Source of the DNA: an uncultured Clostridia bacterium
GTDB taxonomy: Bacteria > Bacillota > Clostridia > Christensenellales > Borkfalkiaceae
DNA length: 64,000 bases
Direction: 5' to 3'
NCBI GenBank assembly: GCA_934254825.1
Contig: CAKQMB010000003.1
Coordinates: forward strand, 124,001-188,000
The position numbers and the translations under genes were made by a program. Shown piece by piece: positions 50,410 to 58,554 of this stretch. Each line of letters begins with the position of its first letter. The stretch's first letter is position 1. The notes beneath the pieces were generated by a model, which did not search any database, was not told where the DNA came from, and was given only the letters and a program-made list of their open reading frames with translations.

Positions 50410-51102
50410 ATGAGATATTCTATTGTTTTATTTGACGCGGACGATACACTTTTCGATTTTTATCACACGGGACAAAAAAGCTTCATAAAAGCCTTTGCTT
50501 CGCTCGGAATAAAAGCCGACGAAAACGACTATGACGTTTACAGCGAAATCAATCAGAAACGCTGGGATCTGTACTCTGTCGGAAAGATGACGAAGCGCGA
50601 CGTTGTTATCGGCAGATTCGAAGAATATTCTGCCGCAAAAGGCATTACTTTCGATATAAACGCCTTTTACGATTTTTATGAAGACAATTTATCAAAAACG
50701 GCAATTTTACTTCCCGAAACGGTAAACACATTAAAAACACTCAAAAGTCTCGGCGCGAGAATGTTTTTAATCACAAACGGACTTTCGAAAGTCCAGCGAG
50801 GAAGGCTTGAGCTTTCGGGAATAGCAGGCTATTTCGAGGATGTTTTTATTTCGGACGAAATAGGACACAACAAGCCGTCGAAAGAGTTTTTCGGGTATAT
50901 TTCCGATAAAATCCCGAATTTTGATAAAAAACAAAGTCTTATCGTCGGAGACTCGGTCATTTCCGATATTGCACTCGGCGTAAATAACGGCGTCGACACC
51001 TGTCTTTTCAACCCGAACGGTATCGTTATCCCCGAAACCAAAACAAAACCGACATACGAGATCTCGGATATGAAAAAAGTCATCGAAATTATCAAAGGTT
51101 AA
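50410..51102 (+). CDS. YjjG-family HAD nucleotidase
   Basis: A 230-residue HAD phosphatase of the YjjG/YfnB (TIGR02254) type, whose E. coli member removes phosphate from pyrimidine nucleotides and cleans the pool of damaged ones. Motif I is LFDADDTLFDF (D9, D11), motif II is LITNGLSKVQRGRL, the lysine is in IGHNKPSKEFF, and motif IV is IVGDSVISDIALG. No Shine-Dalgarno sequence precedes the ATG. It is convergent with a small lipoprotein gene across a shared terminator. Confidence 0.9.
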   Translation: MRYSIVLFDADDTLFDFYHTGQKSFIKAFASLGIKADENDYDVYSEINQKRWDLYSVGKMTKRDVVIGRFEEYSAAKGITFDINAFYDFYEDNLSKTAILLPETVNTLKTLKSLGARMFLITNGLSKVQRGRLELSGIAGYFEDVFISDEIGHNKPSKEFFGYISDKIPNFDKKQSLIVGDSVISDIALGVNNGVDTCLFNPNGIVIPETKTKPTYEISDMKKVIEIIKG

Positions 51103-51111
51103 AAATCATAA

Positions 51112-51138
51112 AAAAAAGAGCCGTGAAGGCTCTTTTTT
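51112..51138. terminator. Bidirectional terminator
   Basis: An 11-bp A-rich/T-rich stem (51112-51122 with 51128-51138), GTGAA loop, with GAGCC at the top. It works in either direction between convergent genes. Confidence 0.9.
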
Positions 51139-51151
51139 GTTTTTTAAATTA

Positions 51152-51577
51152 TCAGCCGGCTGCTTTAACGCCTGCGGAAGTTCCGATATAAACAACTTTA
51201 CCGGACTTACCCGATTTAACGTCGGCTTCGTCGTCATTTGCTTTTGCCTGTTCGCAAACAGACTTGTAAATTTCTTTTATGTCGTTATTCAAATTCTTTA
51301 CCGTATCGTCATCTTTACAGTAAATAATAAGAACATTGTCTTTTCCGTCATCGCTTATAGCAAAAATAACAGTATCGATACCATCCGTACTATGGTATTT
51401 TGCCAAAACATAAGTTTTAACGGCAAGCGTCGAAATAGAATCTTCGCTGTAATAACCTTTGTCTTTGAGGTTTGATTTGGCTTTTTCGGGATCGGAAGGA
51501 ATTCCGCAAGAACAAAGCGAAACAGCCATAACAACCAGAAGCATTGCAGAAACAAGTAATCTTGCTACCTTTTTCAT
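51152..51577 (-). CDS. Small lipoprotein, unknown function
   Basis: A 141-residue lipoprotein. The signal peptide runs to LCSC, with C24 the probable lipidated residue. The mature domain of about 115 residues alternates strands and helices (SISTLAVKTYVLAKYH, VLIIYCKDDDTVKNLNNDIKEIYKSV) and ends in a Gly/Ala-rich tail. AGAGGAG lies upstream of the ATG. No family is recognised. Confidence 0.65.
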   Translation of the reverse strand: MKKVARLLVSAMLLVVMAVSLCSCGIPSDPEKAKSNLKDKGYYSEDSISTLAVKTYVLAKYHSTDGIDTVIFAISDDGKDNVLIIYCKDDDTVKNLNNDIKEIYKSVCEQAKANDDEADVKSGKSGKVVYIGTSAGVKAAG

Positions 51578-51605
51578 TTTTGAGTTACTCCTCTTTTTTT
51601 CTTTT

Positions 51606-51634
51606 AATATACCACATTATTAGACTTAAATCAA
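51606..51634 (-). promoter_or_regulatory. Promoter of the 51.2 kb lipoprotein
   Basis: Minus-strand TTGATT (51629-51634) and TATATT (51606-51611), 17-bp spacing. Confidence 0.75.
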
Positions 51635-51639
51635 CTTTT

Positions 51640-52056
51640 TAACCTTATTTTACAAAATTTTTTCACTTTTTAATATTGTTTCAGTATTCTATCCATTTTT
51701 GGATATTTGTTATCCATTTGTTGCTTAGTGTGTAATTATTGTTGTTTTGCCGGTTTTGGGGAGTTAAAAAATATATCAAATAAACACCTCCTCGCTTGGT
51801 ATCGCTCGCAATGGTTTATAATCCGCATTTTAAAATATTATATATATTTTATGAAATATTTTATAAGTTTAATTCAGTGAGACATTGCTTATTCTTTATT
51901 TAAACCTGTAAATCAACACGACAATTTAAAAATTATTTACCATAAAGTTTTTTATGTGAATTTTAATTATTTTAAATATATTTTCTTATTTGGATAGTTA
52001 TTTATAATAAACGGTAAATACAATAAGTGAACAATGATTTACCCGTAAGCAATAAA
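51640..52056. other. AT-rich intergenic stretch
   Basis: About 450 bp of markedly AT-rich DNA between two oppositely facing or spaced minus-strand genes, unlike its surroundings. I see a candidate micro-ORF on the minus strand (listed separately), a TATCCA/TGGATA inverted repeat near 51690-51705, and a GC-richer patch at 51790-51820 (ACCTCCTCGCTTGGTATCGC). No larger gene, RNA gene or known repeat was recognised. It may be a degenerate mobile-element remnant or a horizontally acquired spacer. Confidence 0.4.
51681..51779 (-). CDS. Candidate 32-residue micro-ORF with strong ribosome binding site
   Basis: A 32-codon frame beginning with TTG, five bases after a perfect AGGAGGTG (51785-51792). 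The predicted peptide begins IYFLTPQNRQNNN and ends with two tryptophans (NKWITNIQKWIEY). The strength and spacing of the Shine-Dalgarno sequence are the only support; the AT-rich surroundings make a chance open frame possible. Confidence 0.3.
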   Translation of the reverse strand: MIYFLTPQNRQNNNNYTLSNKWITNIQKWIEY

Positions 52057-52058
52057 AA

Positions 52059-52078
52059 ACGGACGAAAAATCGTCCGT
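52059..52078 (-). terminator. Terminator after the GH37-like gene
   Basis: An 8-bp perfect stem ACGGACGA/TCGTCCGT with four-base loop, followed by TTTTTTATT on the minus strand. Confidence 0.85.
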
Positions 52079-52092
52079 AAAAAATCTATGTT

Positions 52093-53313
52093 TTATATTT
52101 TTTCGTTTTCCGTAAAATAACGGTAAACGGCAGCCGTCCAGCCCATCATGGGCATTGTTTCATATTCGCTCGTTACGGCGATTTTACCCGTAAGCGCGTC
52201 ATATTTTTCCCAAAGTCTGCCCGTTTCGTCGAAAATATTTCTCGCAACGCTTACATATTTTTCGGCAATCCTCTTCGCGTCAGCGTCAAGACCGATATTT
52301 TTAAGACCCATATACGCAAGACAAGTCGCCGCAGGCCACATGCACGGATAATCCCACTGAAAAAATACGTCGTCGTCACGCTTCTCGCAAGCTGAAAGCC
52401 CGAACGGAAGTTCAAGCCGCTTCAAAACCTTCAACGCACCGTCTTTATCGTGTGAAACGCCGAAAGTATAAGGATATAAAGACGCGGCGGAAAGTATTTC
52501 GGAGTGTTTGCCCGTTTCCATATTATAGTCGAGATAAATCCCGTCGCTCGTGAGATAGTACTTATTCATAAGTTCTTTTCTCTTTTCCGCGTAGCCGAGG
52601 AAATTATCGGCTTCGTCGTTTCTGCCGAGGAGTTTCAGCATTTCAGCCGTCAGATTTTCCATATCGTATAAAATACAATCGAGATCGAGGTGGGAAAATT
52701 CGTGCGCGGCTATACGGCTTTCCGGCGTTTTAAAGCGCATATTGAAATCAAGTCCGCTTTCGGCGATAGCCATTATATCGTCGCCGATTCTGAGCTTATC
52801 CGCTTCGGTTTCGCCGCTTTCCTGAACTCTGCCGTGGTGCCACTCGTAATTTCGCAATATATCTTCTTTTACCCCGTTATTTCTATATGAATTCAAGCCG
52901 ATTTTGTTTTTACGTTTTGTCTGCCAGAACTCATATTCTTTCAGAATCGTTCCTATATATTCTTCGATAACGCTTTTATCTTTCGTAAAAAGATAGTATT
53001 CGTAAACCATTTTTGTAAAGAACGGCGGCTGGGATCTGTCGGTAATATAATTCGCATTGGGCATAAATCCGAGTACGTTGATAAATTTTGAAATGTTATC
53101 TATATTATCCCGCGCTTGTTCGACATGCCCGTCAAGCATAAGCCCTTTATTTATAAAATATGTGTCCCAATAAAATATTTCGGTATAAATATCGACTGCG
53201 CAAGGCGAAACATACGGGTGATCTATTTTCACGTCTCCCGCAAGCTCTTTTGCCGGATGAAACGTCTTATGCCAGTTATCTTTTATGTATAACGAAACCT
53301 TATCCATAAACAT
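52093..53313 (-). CDS. GH37 trehalase-like family glycosidase
   Basis: A 406-residue (alpha/alpha)6-barrel protein. It has trehalase-family hallmarks: IYTEIFYWDTYFINKGL near residue 42, AIAESGLDFNMRF with the catalytic aspartate position, FFQWDYPCMWPAATCLAY and EYETMPMMGWTAAVYRYF near the end. It has no signal peptide. Given two neighbouring alpha-mannosidases, the substrate may be a different glucoside or mannoside rather than trehalose. A short alternative start (MDK) lies three codons in. It has its own promoter and terminator. Confidence 0.78.
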   Translation of the reverse strand: MFMDKVSLYIKDNWHKTFHPAKELAGDVKIDHPYVSPCAVDIYTEIFYWDTYFINKGLMLDGHVEQARDNIDNISKFINVLGFMPNANYITDRSQPPFFTKMVYEYYLFTKDKSVIEEYIGTILKEYEFWQTKRKNKIGLNSYRNNGVKEDILRNYEWHHGRVQESGETEADKLRIGDDIMAIAESGLDFNMRFKTPESRIAAHEFSHLDLDCILYDMENLTAEMLKLLGRNDEADNFLGYAEKRKELMNKYYLTSDGIYLDYNMETGKHSEILSAASLYPYTFGVSHDKDGALKVLKRLELPFGLSACEKRDDDVFFQWDYPCMWPAATCLAYMGLKNIGLDADAKRIAEKYVSVARNIFDETGRLWEKYDALTGKIAVTSEYETMPMMGWTAAVYRYFTENEKI

Positions 53314-53339
53314 TTAAATTTCCTTTGTTTTTTTGTTTA

Positions 53340-53368
53340 ATTATAGCATTTATTATTACATAAATCAA
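53340..53368 (-). promoter_or_regulatory. Promoter of the GH37-like gene
   Basis: Minus-strand TTGATT (53363-53368) and perfect TATAAT (53340-53345), 17-bp spacing, about 27 bp before the ATG. Confidence 0.82.
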
Positions 53369-53408
53369 GGCAAAAAGCAAAATTTTTACCTTAATTAAAA
53401 TAAAAAAA

Positions 53409-53446
53409 CGGAAACAAGCCGCAATACTCGATGCTTCTTGTTTCCG
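53409..53446 (-). terminator. Terminator after the GH38 pair
   Basis: Minus-strand perfect 10-bp stem (CGGAAACAAG with CTTGTTTCCG), 18-nt loop, followed by seven T. It ends the two-gene mannosidase transcript. Confidence 0.8.
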
Positions 53447-53505
53447 CAATTTAACGCCGATTATTCAAGTCTACTGTCGACGATTTTTACGTTTAACATT
53501 TAAAT

Positions 53506-55998
53506 TTAATAAAGATCCGAAAAAACGCTCTCACGGATATTGTTTCCGTCAAAAATTAACGTCTTAAATTCGAAAGCGGTAAATTTAACATTGATTTTAT
53601 GCCCGCAGATAACGAGTTCCGTTTCCGCGTTTCCGTTATACCCGTTATACAGTCTGACCATAAAATCCCCGCCTATAAGTCGTTTAAACGCGGAAATCAC
53701 AATGTTCGGATTGCTTAAAACAACCGCTTCGTTTTTGTTATCTCCGTTCCCGTGAGGAAAGAACGACAACGCGTAAGGCTTTTGATTAAACTCGCTTGAA
53801 AACCTCTCGCATTCCTCTGTATCATTTACCATAATTCTGAACGAAAAGTCGTGCGAGCCTTGCTCTATATTCTCCACGTATCTCGTTTCGTCGGGAATGA
53901 GCGAATGAGAATCGTCCGTCGGATGAGCGCAATAAGCCGAGCCGTTTAAAAGCGTGAGATACAGGTTATCGCCATCTTTCGACGAACTGTGAACACCCGA
54001 ATTATTGTAAATTACAAGGGCTTTATCTCCGCATTTCACGCCCACATATCTGTTGCAAGGATATTCGTAACCGTTTGAGGGATATTCTTCAACCCCGAAC
54101 GCCATTTGCGCGAAATATTTTTCGCCTTTCAAAGGCACTGCGAGTTTAAGAGCCTTATACGTTTCGTTCCACAAAATATGGATATTTACGTCCGCATACG
54201 GTACATCCTTATAGATTTTATAGTTTATAACCGCGTGGCTCTCGCCGAGAGAAAACAGCGATTGAACTTCGGTTAAAAGTTCGCCCTTCTCCGCGACCGT
54301 AACGCTTTCGAGGTTTTCAAACACCCCGCTTTTCGACACGTCGGGAAGCATCTGCTTATATTCGCTTTCGGTGTAAACCCATTTTTCTTCGGGCAGATTG
54401 TCGTATAAAACGGGGCTTTCGCCGAGTTTTTTAATTCTCCAACCCCACGGATCGCCGTTGTCGTTCAACATGTTAAGAGCGAACGCGCCGCCGCTCAGAT
54501 ATTCCTTGCCGCCGACTTTAAACGAAGTCATTAAGCCTGTTTTTCTGTCAATTACGACGGTTTTTACGCTATCCGTTACGATAATTTCCTTTCCGTCGTC
54601 CTTGACCGTCTTGATTTTCGGCTCTATGGTTTTGTTTATGCCGTAAGACGTAACGCCGAACGCGGGAACGGAAACTTTCAACAAAAGCCTTTTTCTCCTG
54701 TCCATATTTATCAGACTTTCTTCCTTGATAATCTGGAAAGGAACGTCTTTACCGTTAAGGTCGTAAACCTTTAATTTGTATTTTTCGGTGTCCGAAAACA
54801 GCGGATCTTCGATGAAAAATTCGGCTTCGACGTAGCCTTTATACTCATAAGGATAGGGGTTGAACACGACGATATTATCGTTGCGAGGAGTGACTTTCGG
54901 CAAACGACCTGCCATTGCGGCGAACGCGCCGAACATTTCTTCTTTTAAATCTTCTATCGCGCGGTGAGCCTTTCTTATCGAGGAAAGCGTACCCGTTTTT
55001 ATCGCCGTTCCGCTTAAAACGTCGTGAAATTCTATCTGACAAAGCGTTTTCTCGGCTTTTTTGAAAACTTCCTTATCGTATACGAAACCTGCCGAAAGTT
55101 CAGCCGCCGAACACGTTTTTTCGGCGAGATAAAGCGTATTTTCGAGTTCGTCGTGAACCTGCTTGATACTGCTTACCGACGAATAAGTTTTCGTAAAACA
55201 AACGAGTTGCTTGTCGTAAACGGTGGTAGGATTAACCGCCGCGAAATAATTTTCGAGCGTGGTGTGAAGAATTTTCCACTCGCCCTTTTTCTCGGCTTGA
55301 AGTTCGGCGATATCTTCGAGGTCTTTCGCGCTCGAAACGCCGCCGTGATTGCCAACGCCCCAAAGAATTAAAATATCGTCCTGATCGTCGTAATACTTCT
55401 CTTTGCGGACAATATTCTCTTTCGCGTGACCGTACTGCGAACAATATATCGTATCATCCTCAACTCTCAAAGCCTTTACAATGCTGCCGTCGTAGCCTTT
55501 CCACAAAAACGGTCCGTGAGGCAAATCTTCTTTTTCAAGCGGATGAAGCCAAGGCATCGGGCGGCAGAAAACGTATGAATCATAGCCGCATTTTTTTAAA
55601 ATCTGCGGAAGCCCTTTCGTATGCCCGAAACTGTCAAAGTTAAGAGCCGTAGTCGGGCGGGCGTTGAATTTCTCCGCGAAATATTCTCTGCCCGTCGTTA
55701 TCTGTCTTATAAAAGATTCGCCCGAAGGAACAAGGCAGTCGGGCTGGACGTACCAACCCCCGACTATCTTCCATTTGCCTATTTGAGCAAGCCGCTGAAT
55801 TTCGCCGAACAACTCTTTGTCGTACTTTTCGATATATTCGTAGAGCAAAACTTCGTTATGGCAAAAAACGTAATCGTATTTTTCGGCGATCTTTACCGCG
55901 CTGTAAAACGTTGCGAGAGCCGCGCTCGCCCCTTCGTTCCAATCCCATTGCCAAACAGGATCGAGGTGCGAGTTGCACACCAAATGTAATGTTTTCAA
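53506..55998 (-). CDS. GH38 alpha-mannosidase (canonical active site)
   Basis: An 830-residue GH38 enzyme. Zinc ligands H11 and D13 lie in NSHLDPVWQWDW, the nucleophile D122 is in NFDSFGHTKGLPQIL, and the later zinc histidine is H325 in EFHDVLSGT. The C-terminal beta-rich mannosidase domains are complete (RYVGVKCGDKALVIYNNSG). No signal peptide, so cytosolic. It hydrolyses alpha-linked mannose from N-glycans or mannans. It follows the second GH38 gene by 34 bp; the proteins share the whole layout but differ throughout, so they are old paralogues with probably different linkage specificity. Confidence 0.93.
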   Translation of the reverse strand: MKTLHLVCNSHLDPVWQWDWNEGASAALATFYSAVKIAEKYDYVFCHNEVLLYEYIEKYDKELFGEIQRLAQIGKWKIVGGWYVQPDCLVPSGESFIRQITTGREYFAEKFNARPTTALNFDSFGHTKGLPQILKKCGYDSYVFCRPMPWLHPLEKEDLPHGPFLWKGYDGSIVKALRVEDDTIYCSQYGHAKENIVRKEKYYDDQDDILILWGVGNHGGVSSAKDLEDIAELQAEKKGEWKILHTTLENYFAAVNPTTVYDKQLVCFTKTYSSVSSIKQVHDELENTLYLAEKTCSAAELSAGFVYDKEVFKKAEKTLCQIEFHDVLSGTAIKTGTLSSIRKAHRAIEDLKEEMFGAFAAMAGRLPKVTPRNDNIVVFNPYPYEYKGYVEAEFFIEDPLFSDTEKYKLKVYDLNGKDVPFQIIKEESLINMDRRKRLLLKVSVPAFGVTSYGINKTIEPKIKTVKDDGKEIIVTDSVKTVVIDRKTGLMTSFKVGGKEYLSGGAFALNMLNDNGDPWGWRIKKLGESPVLYDNLPEEKWVYTESEYKQMLPDVSKSGVFENLESVTVAEKGELLTEVQSLFSLGESHAVINYKIYKDVPYADVNIHILWNETYKALKLAVPLKGEKYFAQMAFGVEEYPSNGYEYPCNRYVGVKCGDKALVIYNNSGVHSSSKDGDNLYLTLLNGSAYCAHPTDDSHSLIPDETRYVENIEQGSHDFSFRIMVNDTEECERFSSEFNQKPYALSFFPHGNGDNKNEAVVLSNPNIVISAFKRLIGGDFMVRLYNGYNGNAETELVICGHKINVKFTAFEFKTLIFDGNNIRESVFSDLY

Positions 55999-56032
55999 TT
56001 TTCAACCTTTTAGATACGATTTATCCGCAGAT

Positions 56033-58423
56033 TTACAAAATCCTGTCGTGAGAAACGACTATTTTATCCGACACTTTAACCGTTAAAATTTCGTTCGCTC
56101 CGATCGTTATTTGCTCGGCTAAGTTCTTAACGGTAAGATCAAACGTTTTCGGTTCGTTTTCGGGATTGAAAAATCTCATTTCGTATTCCCCGTTTTCGCT
56201 TTTTCTTAAAACCGACATCACGACCGGTTTATCCGTTTTTATCTCGGGGTATTCCCCGCCGCAACCCGTCGGGAAAACGTTCAGCGCATAAGGCTTTTCG
56301 TTGAAAATCTGAGCTTCGCGGACGATCTCGTCGAGAGAACCTCTCATTATTCTGAACTCGTACTCGTATCTTCCGTTTTCTATCCTCTTCAAATATCTGT
56401 CCTTGGGATAAAGTTCTCTTTCGCCTATCGGGTGAATACAATACCCCGCGCCCCTTAAAAGCGTTAAATAAATAAAATCGTCCTTGAATTTTCCGCCGTA
56501 AACGCAGTCGTTTATCACCGCGAAATAATCGCCTTTGTCGGTTTTAACGCCGCACCATTTATGGAAACACGCTTCCATATTTTCGGGTTTGTTTTCTATA
56601 ACATACGGACCGTCGCCCACTGGAACGCCTGCGGGAGCGGGAATTTTGAGCCTTACGAGCTTGTTTTTCTCCGCGTATTCGACGATGACTTTCAAATCCA
56701 CGAACTTTTCGTTTTTATAGAATTTATACTCTGCCAAAGCATTGGTTTTTCCTTGTGTGGACAGGCTTTCGATAACCGTCATAACCTCGCCGTCCTCTAT
56801 GGTATGAACGGGGTCTATTTCTCCGTCGAAACCGCAAAATTCCGCGCTTTCGGTTCTCGTCATCGGTCTGAAATCGATCGGATTTTTGCCGAGTTCTTTA
56901 AGTTCGGCAAAACTCATACCCCACGGATCAGCCGTATCATCGTACATTTCGAGTCCGACGGGCTCTTTAAGCACGCTTTTTACAATAAAATCGTTTTTTA
57001 AATCATATGCGGGCAATTCGCGTTTCGTATTCTGCATTTTCTCGACTTTTACCGAAAAACGGGTTATGCCGAGCGGCTTTAATTTACCGGAAAACACTAT
57101 CCTTTTTCTCCAATCGAGATTAAGAGTCGATCTTTCCTTTATGGCCTGACACGGAATTTCCTCGCCTTCGAAATAGACATGGGGAACATAATGAAATTCC
57201 TCGCTCCAATTCTGATCGGCAAGCGAAAACTCGACCTCGATCGGCGTTGTAATCCCGAACGGCATATAGTTGAACACAAAAACGGGAAACTCGCCGCTTT
57301 CTGCGGGTTTATCGCGCATGGTGAGATATAAAAACGCGTCCGAACGATAATCCTTTATTATTCTCGAAGCCATTGCGAGCATTTCCGTTCCGTCCTGCTC
57401 GCCGTCGTCGATTACCGTACCGGGCAATATATCGTGGAATTCGGAAAGAAGCAATTTTTTCTCCGCTATTTTGAGCTGAGATAAATCCGCCTTAAATCCC
57501 GACATTTCCGCAAACGCAAGCATTTTTTCGGTTGCGTAAAAAAGGTTCTCCGTTCTCCTGTGTAAAGTTTTGAGCTTAGACATAGAAGAATAGCACCCCG
57601 GCATACACGGAATCAACGACGTTCTCACTTCTCCGCCGACGCGGATATCGTCATCGAACAATTTGTCGGGCGAACTATGTAAAAATTTTACGCCGTCGAC
57701 TTTCAACTCCGCGATATCGGACAAATCCTTTCTCGACGGACCTCCGCCGTGGTTTCCCACTCCCCATAAAACATAATCCACGTTTTCGGTTTCGGAATTC
57801 TTCGCCGTTTCGCCCGAGCCGAGCATACCCGTATCGCCGCCGCGGGCGTAATCGCCTATTTTCAAAGCGGCTTTACCAAGTTGCGAATTATACGACGAGC
57901 TGTACGATACAATGATACTGCTCCCGTCGGGAGCTATCCAATCGAAAAATTTGGACGGATATTTAAACTGAATCTGTCCGTTCGGTCTGCAAACGAGCAT
58001 ACCTTTATAACCGCATTTTTTTAGAATCTGCGCTAAGCCTATACTGCACCCGAACGCGTCGTAATTAACGGCGACTGTCGGCGTAACTCCGAATTTTTCC
58101 TCGAAATATTTTCTTCCGACTTCAATCTGCCTTACGATACTTTCGCCCGACGGCAACATACAGTCGGGTTGAAGATACCATCCGCCCGCAATCACCCATT
58201 TACCCTGTTTTACAAGCTTGACGATTTTCTCGAAAAGATCCGGGGCTTTTTTCTCTACGTCTTCATAAAGAAGCGATTCGTTGTGGCAAAAAATATAATC
58301 GAATTCGTCGGCTAAATTAACCGCGCTTTTAAACGTTGCTATCGCCGCCGAAATGCCCTCGTCCCACGTCCATTGCCAGACGGGGTCAATATGCGCGTTG
58401 CAGATAAGATGGATTGTTCTCAT
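56033..58423 (-). CDS. GH38 alpha-mannosidase paralogue with Cys for His in the nucleophile motif
   Basis: A 796-residue GH38 enzyme from ATG 58423, preceded by AAAGGA; an open frame runs 24 codons further upstream but has no ribosome binding site there. Zinc ligands H11 and D13 (NAHIDPVWQWTW), nucleophile D122 (NYDAFGCSIGLAQIL) and H330 (EFHDILPGT) align one-for-one with the sister enzyme. The usual FGH after the nucleophile is FGC here (C125). All metal ligands are kept, so it should be active, perhaps with altered specificity. Cytosolic. First gene of the mannosidase transcript. Confidence 0.92.
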   Translation of the reverse strand: MRTIHLICNAHIDPVWQWTWDEGISAAIATFKSAVNLADEFDYIFCHNESLLYEDVEKKAPDLFEKIVKLVKQGKWVIAGGWYLQPDCMLPSGESIVRQIEVGRKYFEEKFGVTPTVAVNYDAFGCSIGLAQILKKCGYKGMLVCRPNGQIQFKYPSKFFDWIAPDGSSIIVSYSSSYNSQLGKAALKIGDYARGGDTGMLGSGETAKNSETENVDYVLWGVGNHGGGPSRKDLSDIAELKVDGVKFLHSSPDKLFDDDIRVGGEVRTSLIPCMPGCYSSMSKLKTLHRRTENLFYATEKMLAFAEMSGFKADLSQLKIAEKKLLLSEFHDILPGTVIDDGEQDGTEMLAMASRIIKDYRSDAFLYLTMRDKPAESGEFPVFVFNYMPFGITTPIEVEFSLADQNWSEEFHYVPHVYFEGEEIPCQAIKERSTLNLDWRKRIVFSGKLKPLGITRFSVKVEKMQNTKRELPAYDLKNDFIVKSVLKEPVGLEMYDDTADPWGMSFAELKELGKNPIDFRPMTRTESAEFCGFDGEIDPVHTIEDGEVMTVIESLSTQGKTNALAEYKFYKNEKFVDLKVIVEYAEKNKLVRLKIPAPAGVPVGDGPYVIENKPENMEACFHKWCGVKTDKGDYFAVINDCVYGGKFKDDFIYLTLLRGAGYCIHPIGERELYPKDRYLKRIENGRYEYEFRIMRGSLDEIVREAQIFNEKPYALNVFPTGCGGEYPEIKTDKPVVMSVLRKSENGEYEMRFFNPENEPKTFDLTVKNLAEQITIGANEILTVKVSDKIVVSHDRIL

Positions 58424-58466
58424 TGATTTTTCCTTTTGTCTTTTATAAGTAAATACTTGTTTGTAA

Positions 58467-58495
58467 AGTATAACATTTTTGTTCGACACAAACAA
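58467..58495 (-). promoter_or_regulatory. Promoter of the GH38 pair
   Basis: Minus-strand TTGTTT (58490-58495) and TATACT (58467-58472), 17-bp spacing. The -35 box is inside one arm of a long inverted repeat, suggesting operator control. Confidence 0.55.
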
Positions 58496-58529
58496 GCGTT
58501 TTCCCTTTTTTTCGAAAAAACGCTTGTTT
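58490..58529. repeat. 13-bp inverted repeat at the GH38 promoter
   Basis: AAACAAGCGTTTT (58490-58502) and its exact complement (58517-58529) around a 14-bp centre. It lies 25 bp downstream of the lipoprotein gene and covers the -35 box of the GH38 promoter. The arms end in short T runs only, so it may be a weak terminator, a LacI-type operator, or both. Confidence 0.6.
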
Positions 58530-58554
58530 ATGTATTTATTTTTGATTTTAAAAA

